A stretch of 51,670 nt of DNA, from positions 1 to 51,670 of the forward strand of contig VGZI01000021.1 of assembly GCA_016872605.1 (NCBI GenBank), given 5' to 3'. The notes below the pieces were generated by a model. It was not told where the DNA came from. It saw only the letters and a list, made by a program, of their open reading frames with translations, and searched no databases. The position numbers and the translations under genes were made by a program. This document shows positions 26,761 to 35,230 of this stretch, in pieces. Position 1 is the first letter of the stretch; every line of letters begins with the position of its first letter. This DNA comes from Planctomycetota bacterium (lineage in GTDB: Bacteria > Planctomycetota > Planctomycetia > Gemmatales > Gemmataceae).

Positions 26761-28938
26761 ATGACCTGCCTTGCACCGCTGGCACTGTTTGGCCTATTGC
26801 TTTTGGCGCTGCCGATCGTGGTGCATCTGTTCAAGCCGCGCAAGATGAAGGAGATGCCCTTCAGCAGCTTGCGCTGGCTCAAAGCGACGCACGAACGATT
26901 GTCGCGCCGAATCGAATGGCACCAGTGGCTCTTGTTCTTGCTGCGGGCCGGCTGTGTTGCCCTGTTGGTCTTCGCGCTGGCTAAGCCGATGCTTGGGCTG
27001 TGGGGAGGCCGGGCGGTCGATCGGTTTGTGATCGTTGATGTCAATCGAAGCATGGCGTACAAGGACAAGGGCGGTAGGGCGTCGTCGCTCGATCGCGCCA
27101 AGGAATTGGCGGGCCGACTGGCACAGTTGCCTCGCGTTGGCGATCGGACGACGGTGATCCTCGCTGGCGGCTCGCCCGTGCTCTTGGTCGAACCCGGCGC
27201 GGATGCAACGAAAGCGACCGGACTGCTGGCCGAGGTTAAGGCCGGCGAATCGGATGGCACGATCACGTCGACGTTACCGTTGGTTCAAGCGTTCAAATCT
27301 TCGGCCAACGGACGCGACACGGAATTGATTTTCTTGATGGACAATCTTCAAGGTCGCTGGCAGCACAAGGACGTTCAGGCATTCCTCAAGGAGTTCTCAG
27401 GCACACTACGAGTGAAGGTCGTCGAGGTTGGGCCCACGACAGCGTCGAACGCCTGGATCGCCGAGGCGCGGTTTTTCGAGACGGACGAAAAGGAACGGTG
27501 GATTCGCGTCTGGGTCGGCTGCAATCGCGATTCGGACGTCGCGCGAAGCGTCAGGCTCACCGGCATCACGGGCGTCGACGATCAAACCAAGTCCGTCGAA
27601 TTGAAGCCCGGCCAACTGTCGCGAGTCGACTTCGCGGTTCCCGCGACGGCGTCCCTGCAAGGGCAGGTGGCCGAGTTGCGGCTCGAGCCAACGGATGCGT
27701 TGCCGAGCGACGATCGCTACTTTCTCAACCTCGATGCGAGCCTGGCTCTGCGTGTCTTGTTGATCGAACCGGAAACGCCCGGCGCGGATGGGCGCACTAT
27801 CGGCATCTACCTTCAAACGGCGACAGCAGCTCTGGCCAGCGACAAGGCCCACTCCATCGACCTCACGACGCGCACGTCGAAGGCCGTGGCCGCACGCGAG
27901 ATTGAGAAAGCGGACATCATCATTCTGGCGAGCGCTGCGGAGCTTGCCGACAGCGTCGTGGACGCAATTGAGACGCGCGTCCGCGCCGGCGCCGGGTTGG
28001 CGATCTTTCTCGGCCCCGCGGTAAGTCCCGACTTTGTCAATCAAAAGCTGCATCGCGCGCAACAGCCAGCCGAAGGGCTCTTGCCATTTACGCTGAAGAT
28101 GCCCGATTGGCAGATCGACGCCGTGCCCTCCGCATTGACGAATCTGCGCTGGAGGCATCCGGTGCTGGCTGGTTTGCAGGACCCGCTCTTGAGCGATCTG
28201 ACGCAGAGCCGATTTTCCGGTCGAGCCAAGGTCGCGGGAACGCTCGGTCGGAACGATGTGGTGGTTGCTCGTTTCGAAGACGATTTTCCCGCCATCGTCG
28301 ATCGCCCGTTCGGCGCCGGGCGGGTCCTTGTTCTCAACATGTCAGCCAATCACGAATGGGGCGACCTGCAGCCGAAACGCAAGAGCTTCGTGCCGCTCTG
28401 GGATCGGACGCTGTCCCATTTGTCAGCCGGCGGAGTGCGCCGCAGCTATGCGGTCGGCGACGCGGTGACCATCGCATTGCCGGCGACCGAATCAAGATCG
28501 GCCGTCACGGTGACAGGACCGGGTGGCGAAACGGTTCCGCACCGCGTGATCGCTCAGGGCGGGCTCGCGTTTCTTCATGTCGCCGAATCCGCCCGCGCGG
28601 GAACCTACCGAGTCGAGGGGAGCAAGGGAAACATCGGCCGATTTGTCGTCAATGTCAAACGCTTCGATAGCGCGATGCAGGCGATGGACGGCGCGACATT
28701 GACCGATTGGTGGGCGCCGGCGCATGTCGAACTAATGACCACGGACGCGGCTGCCCAGGAGATCGACCAGCAAAGCCGGCACTGGCCGATCTGGCCGGCG
28801 CTCGTGCTGTTGGCTTGCGTGCTGCTGATCGCGGAGACGATCTACGTCCACTGGCTGTGCCCGCGCGCGAATCCGAAAACGGCCGATGCCGTTGTAACGG
28901 GTCAAGGAATGTTGAAGCCGTCAGCGCCTGAAGCGTAG
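26761..28938 (+). CDS. BatA-like membrane protein with VWA-type domain
   Basis: A 725-aa protein with the double-transmembrane BatA N-terminus: helix 1 at 4-23, the conserved FKPRKMKEMPFSSLRWL linker, helix 2 at about 55-75. It is followed by a VWA-like domain, VIVDVNRSMAYKD (91-103); the canonical DxSxS metal motif is altered to D93-x-N95-x-S97. A GATase1-like segment lies at about 320-430 (DIIILASAAELADSV, RAGAGLAIFLGPA), then beta-rich sequence and a final membrane helix at about 680-697. These proteins are thought to form periplasmic complexes with MoxR/DUF58. The start ATG follows the palindromic repeat. Confidence 0.88.
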   Translation: MTCLAPLALFGLLLLALPIVVHLFKPRKMKEMPFSSLRWLKATHERLSRRIEWHQWLLFLLRAGCVALLVFALAKPMLGLWGGRAVDRFVIVDVNRSMAYKDKGGRASSLDRAKELAGRLAQLPRVGDRTTVILAGGSPVLLVEPGADATKATGLLAEVKAGESDGTITSTLPLVQAFKSSANGRDTELIFLMDNLQGRWQHKDVQAFLKEFSGTLRVKVVEVGPTTASNAWIAEARFFETDEKERWIRVWVGCNRDSDVARSVRLTGITGVDDQTKSVELKPGQLSRVDFAVPATASLQGQVAELRLEPTDALPSDDRYFLNLDASLALRVLLIEPETPGADGRTIGIYLQTATAALASDKAHSIDLTTRTSKAVAAREIEKADIIILASAAELADSVVDAIETRVRAGAGLAIFLGPAVSPDFVNQKLHRAQQPAEGLLPFTLKMPDWQIDAVPSALTNLRWRHPVLAGLQDPLLSDLTQSRFSGRAKVAGTLGRNDVVVARFEDDFPAIVDRPFGAGRVLVLNMSANHEWGDLQPKRKSFVPLWDRTLSHLSAGGVRRSYAVGDAVTIALPATESRSAVTVTGPGGETVPHRVIAQGGLAFLHVAESARAGTYRVEGSKGNIGRFVVNVKRFDSAMQAMDGATLTDWWAPAHVELMTTDAAAQEIDQQSRHWPIWPALVLLACVLLIAETIYVHWLCPRANPKTADAVVTGQGMLKPSAPEA

Positions 28939-28997
28939 GCGAAGACACCGCTCTCTTCGCTTACGCGTCAAGCTCTGATATTGCGAAACGATTGACG

Positions 28998-31208
28998 ATG
29001 TCCATCCAATTGAATCTTCTTTTGCCTGATTGGGTTACCTGGCTACTAACCGCCGCTCTGTTCGGCGCCGTCGTCTACGGCATCGTGACAATGGTGCAGA
29101 AGCAGGTTGCACGCAACTGGATCTATGCATTAGGCGGTCTGCGGATCGCGGCTTTTCTCACGTTCGTTTTGATTTTGCTTCAACCGGCCATCACGACGAG
29201 CGTCGAAGAGCCGCAGCAGCCGGAGCAGATCGTGCTGATCGATACCTCGCAAAGCATGGGCCTTGCGTCCAGCAAAGGAACGCGGCTGCAAGAGGTCGTC
29301 GATGCGCTGCAAAGCGGCGAAATGGCGGCGACACTGAAGAGCCGATACCGGATTCACTGGCATGCATTCGACGAAAGAGCCAGACCGATTGAGGAACGAG
29401 ATCTGGCGGGGCTCAAGCCGATCGGGACGACGACGCAGGATGCCGACAGCATCGTTACCGCCATCCGGCATGCTCGAGCACAAGGCAAGCAGCCGCAGCG
29501 CATGCTTCTTGTCAGCGATGGACTGGATCGCGGCGATACCGACCCGGTCGAGATCGCACGGGAGTTCGGTTTGACGGTGGATGTGCTTGCGCCGAGCGTG
29601 CGCAAGCCGGACGACTCGCCGCCGGTTGCAATCGCCGAGGTGCAGTCGGCTCGGCGCGTGCTGTTGGGTTCCGACACGACCTTTCGCGTCTCGCTGGATG
29701 GGCGTCGGCCCGTCCCGCGCGATCGCTCCGTGCAACTTCGCATCGCTGACGGCGGCAAAACGATTCTTAAAAAGTCGGCAGTGCTGAAGGCCGGCCGCGC
29801 GGAGGCGAAGATCGAGCTGACCTATCGCCCACCGTCCATCGGCGCCAAGCAATACGAATTCTCATTGAGCGCCGGCGCCGCCGCGGGGGCCAAGCCGTAT
29901 CCCGTGTCCGTGCAAGTCGTCGACAGGAAGTTCGAAGTCCTGGTGCTGGAGGATCGTTGGCGCTGGGAGTATAAGTTCTTGCATCGCCTGTTCGAGGACG
30001 ACCCGAGTTTTCGCTTCTCGGCGCTGCTCAATCGCGGCGGCGGGGCGTTTGTGCAGTTCGGATCGCCGGATCGGCGCGTCAACCTGATCGGATTTCCACA
30101 AGGGCGCGCCGATCTGGAAGGATTCGATGTCTTCGTGCTGGGCGATGTGAACGCAAGCAAATGGCCGCGCGGTTTGGCGAACCATCTGGCCCGCCTTGTC
30201 GCCGACGAGGGACGGTCGTTGGTCGTCATCGCCGGGCCGGGATTGGCGAACCTGCGCGAGCTCCCGGAACTGCACGCAATCCTGCCGGTGGAGCTCACGG
30301 GCGAGTCGGGCACGCCGATCGACGGCCCGATCGAAGTGCGCCTTCGCGCCGATGCCGTCAACTCGCCGTTCTTTTTCCAGTTGCGCAATCCCGACGAGAA
30401 GCCGACGCCGCTCGATCAAATCTACCCGACGTTGCGCAAACGCCCTGGCGCGACGGTATTGCTCGAAGCAGCCAAACATCGCAATCCGTATGGTAATGTG
30501 ATCGTCCTCGCCGAGCAGACCGTAGGACGCGGCCGAGTCTTGTTCGTCGCCACCGATACACTGTGGAAATGGCACACACTTGCCTCCACGAATGATGGAC
30601 CGACGCCGTATAGCATCTTTTGGCAGCAGGCGTTCCGCGCCATGACCCCCGTGCGCTCCAACGTGGGACTGGTGAGTCTCTGGTTGACGCCCAACCGCAG
30701 CCGTGTCGACGTAGGTCGGCCGATCGTCGTTCAGGCCGAGGTCGAATCAACGCGAACGCTTCCGCCGACGACGATGCAGGGCTTTCTGACGACGCCAAAC
30801 GACAAACGGGTGCCAATCGTGTTCTCGGCTGACGTGAGCAATCCCAGGCTTTATCGCGCGGAGTTTGTGTGTGCACACGCGGGTTTGAACCACATATCAG
30901 CGTCGCTGGTCGCAGAAGGCAAGGCATTGGCAGAAGGCGCGAGCGCTGTGCAGGTGCATGAGCCACGCGGCGAAGACGGCGATGTCGACTTGGTCAACCT
31001 GGCCCGCATCGCTCAAGCCACCGGTGGCCGCGTGCTTGATCCGGCGGTTCCCGAAACTTGGCCGACGCCCGGCGCCGAAGTTTTGCCGCCGATCGAACGG
31101 CTCCACGTCATCGATCCGTGGGGGAACTTCACGCTGCTCCTATTATTGTGCGTTTTTCTGGGCATCGACTGGTTCATCCGTTTGTTCAACGGCCTGGTGA
31201 GCGGATAG
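28998..31208 (+). CDS. VWA-domain membrane protein with GATase-like segment
   Basis: A 736-aa protein. Membrane helices are at about 11-34 and 46-64, then a VWA-like domain with an intact metal motif D82-T-S-Q-S86 in VLIDTSQSMGLA and LLVSDGLDRGD further on. A glutamine-amidotransferase-like segment is at about 325-430 (VLVLEDRWRWEYKFLHRLF, LVVIAGPGLANLRELPEL). One C-terminal helix lies at about 710-727. It is paralogous in layout to the preceding BatA-like protein. ATG 28998 is chosen; a TTG 6 nt earlier is possible. It closes the MoxR cluster. Confidence 0.88.
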   Translation: MSIQLNLLLPDWVTWLLTAALFGAVVYGIVTMVQKQVARNWIYALGGLRIAAFLTFVLILLQPAITTSVEEPQQPEQIVLIDTSQSMGLASSKGTRLQEVVDALQSGEMAATLKSRYRIHWHAFDERARPIEERDLAGLKPIGTTTQDADSIVTAIRHARAQGKQPQRMLLVSDGLDRGDTDPVEIAREFGLTVDVLAPSVRKPDDSPPVAIAEVQSARRVLLGSDTTFRVSLDGRRPVPRDRSVQLRIADGGKTILKKSAVLKAGRAEAKIELTYRPPSIGAKQYEFSLSAGAAAGAKPYPVSVQVVDRKFEVLVLEDRWRWEYKFLHRLFEDDPSFRFSALLNRGGGAFVQFGSPDRRVNLIGFPQGRADLEGFDVFVLGDVNASKWPRGLANHLARLVADEGRSLVVIAGPGLANLRELPELHAILPVELTGESGTPIDGPIEVRLRADAVNSPFFFQLRNPDEKPTPLDQIYPTLRKRPGATVLLEAAKHRNPYGNVIVLAEQTVGRGRVLFVATDTLWKWHTLASTNDGPTPYSIFWQQAFRAMTPVRSNVGLVSLWLTPNRSRVDVGRPIVVQAEVESTRTLPPTTMQGFLTTPNDKRVPIVFSADVSNPRLYRAEFVCAHAGLNHISASLVAEGKALAEGASAVQVHEPRGEDGDVDLVNLARIAQATGGRVLDPAVPETWPTPGAEVLPPIERLHVIDPWGNFTLLLLLCVFLGIDWFIRLFNGLVSG

Positions 31209-31335
31209 GATTAGCCGCGCCAAAGGGCAGAAAACACAGAGGATTGACCACCGAGGCGTAGCGCGGTCTAGCCGCATCCAAGGTGAAACACCAAATCACC
31301 ACGGGACGTTTTTTTTCAAATCTCGTTGGCACATC

Positions 31336-32895
31336 ATGGAAAAACCCGTCATAATGATCGGCATGATCGTGCGTTCGATTTCGACCGTGCTGGCGGTGTG
31401 GCTGTCTGCCTCGGTTGCGGCCGCGCATCCGGTGCCGAAAGGCAACCATGATCGGACCATTGCGGTGACGCTGGTTCCGGGCGTCGGCAACACGATTCGC
31501 GTGCGCATCGACTATCGCTTGGAGGTCGACGAGGAAACGGTTTTGTTGCGCGATATGCGCGATTATCGCGATGAAGTGAACTTCCTCGATTACTTCCCAA
31601 GCCGGGCGGCGGAGTACTATAGCCACTTCACACGCATCCATGCACCGATCTATGCCGACTTGATGTCCATTCAGGTCGATGCAAAGAGCCTTCCGAAGCT
31701 CCGCTGTGTATCTCGACGCGAACGCCTGAAAGACGAGACCGGCAAGGATCTCGGCCATCTGCGCTGCGATCTGGTTTTCGAAACCGAGTTCGACGCCGCA
31801 GCGGACGCTCGAATCCGCCTTGTGTTTCACGATCAGACGTATCTGTCCGCCGGCATCGCGCCGGAGCGCGGAACGCTGGCGCTACGATTCGTGAACGAGA
31901 CCGGCCGACGGATCGAGAGCGCCAGCGAGCCGAGTTCCGCATTGTTCTCGAAATCCGTGGACGAACTCGATGTCAAGACCGAGGAGCGGCAGCGCAGAAT
32001 CGAGGTCGTGCTTGGCGTGCAAAAGGTGGGCCGAGCGAAAGAAAAGTCTCCTTCCGGGCCAGGCGTCGCACGAGAGGCCGAGACGCCGAGGTCCGACACA
32101 AAGGGTGAACGCAAAGATACCGCCCGCCCGCGGCCAGCACACGACGACACGTTCAGCCTGCGTCGGCTCATCCAGGAAAACCAGTACGGATTCTGGTTGC
32201 TCCTCGTCGTGGCGTTCTTCTTTGGAGCGGCCCATGCGTTGACGCCCGGGCATGGCAAGACGTTCGTGGCGGCCTACCTCGTGGGCGAGCGCGGCACCAT
32301 CTGGCATGCCATGTTTCTCGGCCTCGTCACGACGCTCACCCACACGGGCTCGGTGTTGATCCTGGCGACGATCATCACCGTGCTGCCCAAAGATGCCCAA
32401 CAGGAATTCGAGCACTGGATCGAGAATGGCCTCGGCCTCGTGCTTGGCTTGATGATCGTGTGCATGGGTTTCTGGCTGCTTCTGCAACGACTCGCGGGCA
32501 AAGCCGATCATTTTCACATCGGCGGCGGGCATCATCACCATCATGAGGGAGAACTGCCGGAAGCGGAAACGCCGGGAGCGCGCGATCTTAGCTGGTGGGG
32601 CCTGGTGCTCTTGGGCGTGACGGGCGGGATAGTCCCGTGCGGCGACGCGATCATGCTCTTCGTCTACGCCGTCGGCACCAGCCACATGTGGATTGTGCTG
32701 CCGGCGCTCTTGGCGTTCAGTGCCGGGCTGGCATGCGTGCTGGTCCTCATCGGCGTTCTCGTCGTACAGGTTCCGCAGTTCATCGAGGCGCGAACGGGGG
32801 ACGGCAGATTCCTGCGAGCGTTGCCGACGATCAGCGCGATTGCCGTGATTGTGGTGGGATTGTGGTTGTGTTACGACTGGGCGCGGGGGATGTGA
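31336..32895 (+). CDS. NicO/RcnA-family nickel/cobalt efflux protein with long exported N-terminal domain
   Basis: A 519-aa protein. A signal-like helix at 10-30 ends in AHPVP, then about 240 residues of predicted extracytoplasmic beta-rich sequence. A polar linker (about 232-272) follows, then six or so membrane helices from 284. Family signatures are HALTPGHGK (300-308) and THTGSV (335-340). A metal-binding histidine cluster, DHFHIGGGHHHHHEGE (391-406), lies in the loop between helices. A later helix has GGIVPCGDA, also typical of NicO. It probably exports Ni2+ or Co2+; the substrate is inferred from the family. The gap 31209-31335 holds only repeat-like remnants. Confidence 0.87.
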   Translation: MEKPVIMIGMIVRSISTVLAVWLSASVAAAHPVPKGNHDRTIAVTLVPGVGNTIRVRIDYRLEVDEETVLLRDMRDYRDEVNFLDYFPSRAAEYYSHFTRIHAPIYADLMSIQVDAKSLPKLRCVSRRERLKDETGKDLGHLRCDLVFETEFDAAADARIRLVFHDQTYLSAGIAPERGTLALRFVNETGRRIESASEPSSALFSKSVDELDVKTEERQRRIEVVLGVQKVGRAKEKSPSGPGVAREAETPRSDTKGERKDTARPRPAHDDTFSLRRLIQENQYGFWLLLVVAFFFGAAHALTPGHGKTFVAAYLVGERGTIWHAMFLGLVTTLTHTGSVLILATIITVLPKDAQQEFEHWIENGLGLVLGLMIVCMGFWLLLQRLAGKADHFHIGGGHHHHHEGELPEAETPGARDLSWWGLVLLGVTGGIVPCGDAIMLFVYAVGTSHMWIVLPALLAFSAGLACVLVLIGVLVVQVPQFIEARTGDGRFLRALPTISAIAVIVVGLWLCYDWARGM

Positions 32896-32931
32896 GCGAT
32901 CCCAGCGATTCGCTGTGCTCGCCCCTTGGCT

Positions 32932-32959
32932 TGACCACTCACCACTCACCACGCACCAC
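32932..32959. repeat. CCACTCACCACTCACCACG short direct repeat
   Basis: Tandem CCACTCA units (TTGACCACTCACCACTCACC) followed by CACGCACCACC, just before the enolase-superfamily gene. It is a remnant of a widespread short dispersed repeat and leaves no room for a good ribosome site. Confidence 0.5.
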
Positions 32960-32972
32960 CTATAACAACTCC

Positions 32973-34142
32973 ATGCGAGTCAAAGCAATCACGGCTTGGC
33001 AGGTTCGTATTCCACTTTGCAAGCCCATTCAACATGCGTCGCACACTCGCACCGAGACCGACAACGTCGTCGTTCGCGTCATTCTCGACGACGGCAGCGA
33101 AGGCTTCGGCGAAGGAGTGCCGCGTGAATATGTGACGGGGGAGACGATTGAGTCGGCCCTTGCGCTCCTGAAACAAAGCGATCTGGCAGCTCAACTCGAC
33201 GATTGCCGAGACTTCAACTGGGCCATCGGCATGGTTGAACGCCTGCGGCTTGCGCCGATTCCGGGCGACGAGCGCGGCTGCATGGGCAACGGCGCTCGCT
33301 GCGCGCTGGAGTTGGCTCTGCTCGATGCCTATGGCAAGCACTTTCGGGAACCGGTGTCGGCTGTCACGCCGCGGCTAGCGCCCGACCTTTTCGAGCCGCG
33401 CGAGCATGTGCGCTACAGCACCGCTATCACGTCGTCGGACGGTTTTTGGCTCAGGATCGCCGCCTGGAAGATGTGGATTTACAACTTTCATCAGCTCAAG
33501 GTGAAGGTCGGTATCGAAGGACAGAACGACGTCGATCGCCTCGGCTCGATTCGCTGGCGCGTGGGGCAGGGTATGGACATTCGAATCGACGCCAACGAAG
33601 CTTGGACGCCGGACAACGCCGTCGCGAAGATCCTTGAGCTCAAGCCGTTCGACATCACGTCGGTGGAGCAGCCGATTCCGCACGAGAAAGTCGGAGCGCT
33701 GCGCGAGATTCGCAAAGCAGTCGGTGTGCCCATCATGCACGATGAATCGCTATGCGGCATGATCGACGCCGAGCGCGCGGTCGCCGACCAGACGTGCGAT
33801 CTGTTCAACATTCGGCTTTCGAAATGCGGCGGGTTCATCGCGTCGCTTCGGCTGGCGCAAATCGCAAAGAAGCACAACCTTGGCTATCAGCTTGGCTGCC
33901 AGGTCGGCGAGACGGCCATTCTCTCGGCGGCGGGGAGGCACTTCGCATCCAGCGTGAAGGACATTCGCTATGTCGAAGGATCGTACGACAGCCATCTGGT
34001 GCGTGAGTATCTGTCGACGGAGAACATCACCTTCGGCTGGGGCGGCTGGGCGCCGGCCCTTGCGGGGCCAGGGCTGGGAATCACCATCGATCCGGACGCG
34101 CTGAGGCGAGTGGCCATCCGCTCGGAGGTGCTGCTTGGCTGA
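32973..34142 (+). CDS. Enolase-superfamily enzyme (mandelate racemase/muconate lactonizing subgroup)
   Basis: A 389-aa protein with the complete MLE-type active site: LKVKVG (K176-x-K178, acid/base pair), metal ligands D206 (RIDANEAW), E232 (VEQPIP) and D257 (MHDESL), and K284 (RLSKCGG). The capping N-terminal alpha+beta domain (1-130) includes GSEGFGEGVPREYVTGET. The KxK plus Lys arrangement is shared by muconate lactonizing enzymes, o-succinylbenzoate synthases and dipeptide epimerases; the capping-loop specificity is not readable, so the reaction is left open. ATG 32973 begins the fold; the frame upstream overlaps the NicO gene out of frame. It overlaps the next gene by 8 nt. Confidence 0.88.
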   Translation: MRVKAITAWQVRIPLCKPIQHASHTRTETDNVVVRVILDDGSEGFGEGVPREYVTGETIESALALLKQSDLAAQLDDCRDFNWAIGMVERLRLAPIPGDERGCMGNGARCALELALLDAYGKHFREPVSAVTPRLAPDLFEPREHVRYSTAITSSDGFWLRIAAWKMWIYNFHQLKVKVGIEGQNDVDRLGSIRWRVGQGMDIRIDANEAWTPDNAVAKILELKPFDITSVEQPIPHEKVGALREIRKAVGVPIMHDESLCGMIDAERAVADQTCDLFNIRLSKCGGFIASLRLAQIAKKHNLGYQLGCQVGETAILSAAGRHFASSVKDIRYVEGSYDSHLVREYLSTENITFGWGGWAPALAGPGLGITIDPDALRRVAIRSEVLLG

Positions 34143-35010
34143 GACGCCGGCTGCGTTTGAGATCCTGGAACACCAAGCGAGCGATGGCTACCGCTGGAAG
34201 TATCGCCGTTATCGCGAACCTTCCGCAAGTCGCGGCATTGTGGTGTTTATTCACGGTATTCAGAGCCACGGTGGATGGTACGAACATTCCTGTGCCCAGC
34301 TGGCCGGCGCGGGGTATCAGGTGTATTTTCTCGATCGCCGCGGTTCGGGGTTGAACCAGGAGGACCGCGGCGACGCGCCGAGCTTCCGCGTGCTGCTCGA
34401 CGACATCGCCGAGTTTCTGACGGCACTGCTTCGCTCGTCGCCCAACTCGACGCGCGCCTTGCCGGTCTTCCTGGCGGCGATTTCCTGGGGAGGCAAGCTT
34501 GCGGTCGCCCTGGAACGCCGCAATCCCGGGCTAATCGACGGCATGATCCTGATCTGTCCCGGCTTTTATGCGAGAGTGTCGCCGACGCTTTGGCAACGCA
34601 TCTGCATCTTTTTCTCACGCATCTTTCGCCCCAGCTCGCTCTACCCGATTCCGCTGAGCGAGCCGGAGCTTTTCACGGCAACGCCGAAATGGCAACAATT
34701 CCTGCGCGAGGACCCCTTGCGGCTACACGAGGCTACCGCCCGTCTGCTCGTCGAAAGCGCTCGGCTCGACGGCTACGTGAGTTGGTCGGCGAGCTACGTC
34801 CACGTGCCGGTGCTGCTGTTGTTGGCGTCGGAGGATCGCATCATTCGCAACGACTGGACACGCGATTTCGTCAGCACGTTCGCGACGCCGGACAAGCGGA
34901 TCATCGAATACGCCGGCGCCCATCACACGTTGGAGTTTGAATCGAACCCGGAGCAGTTCATCGGCGACATCCGGTCCTGGCTAGACCAGCGTGCGGGCTG
35001 GGCCTCGTAG
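34135..35010 (+). CDS. Alpha/beta hydrolase, serine aminopeptidase S33/monoacylglycerol-lipase-like
   Basis: A 291-aa hydrolase. Oxyanion-hole HG at 40-41 (VFIHGIQSHGGWY), nucleophile Ser117 in the elbow AAISWGG (A-x-S-x-G, with Ala in place of the usual first Gly), acid Asp234 (ASEDRII) and base His263 or His264 (AGAHHTLE). TTG 34135 is the start: GGAGGTG lies about 5 nt upstream inside the enolase-superfamily gene and the two genes overlap by 8 nt. Hydrolase and enolase-superfamily enzyme are therefore probably co-translated and may act on the same substrate class (for example ester, lactone or peptide-like compounds), but this is inference. Confidence 0.85.
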   Translation: MAETPAAFEILEHQASDGYRWKYRRYREPSASRGIVVFIHGIQSHGGWYEHSCAQLAGAGYQVYFLDRRGSGLNQEDRGDAPSFRVLLDDIAEFLTALLRSSPNSTRALPVFLAAISWGGKLAVALERRNPGLIDGMILICPGFYARVSPTLWQRICIFFSRIFRPSSLYPIPLSEPELFTATPKWQQFLREDPLRLHEATARLLVESARLDGYVSWSASYVHVPVLLLLASEDRIIRNDWTRDFVSTFATPDKRIIEYAGAHHTLEFESNPEQFIGDIRSWLDQRAGWAS

Positions 35011-35230
35011 TGCACGCTCGCCCTTTTGCACGACTCCGAAGCGATCGTCCGGCTTTCTCGGTGCTCCACGATCCTCGTGGTTCGCCGGCGGAAGCGAGTG
35101 CCAGAGGTCGGGAGTCTCAGATCGGAGGCCAGCGCCGAGAATCAGGGGGTTCGTGTCACCAGCGGATGGCGGTCGCCGGGCATGTCGATGAACAGGGCCC
35201 GCGCCACGCCGTGAGGGAAAGCCGGTACTG

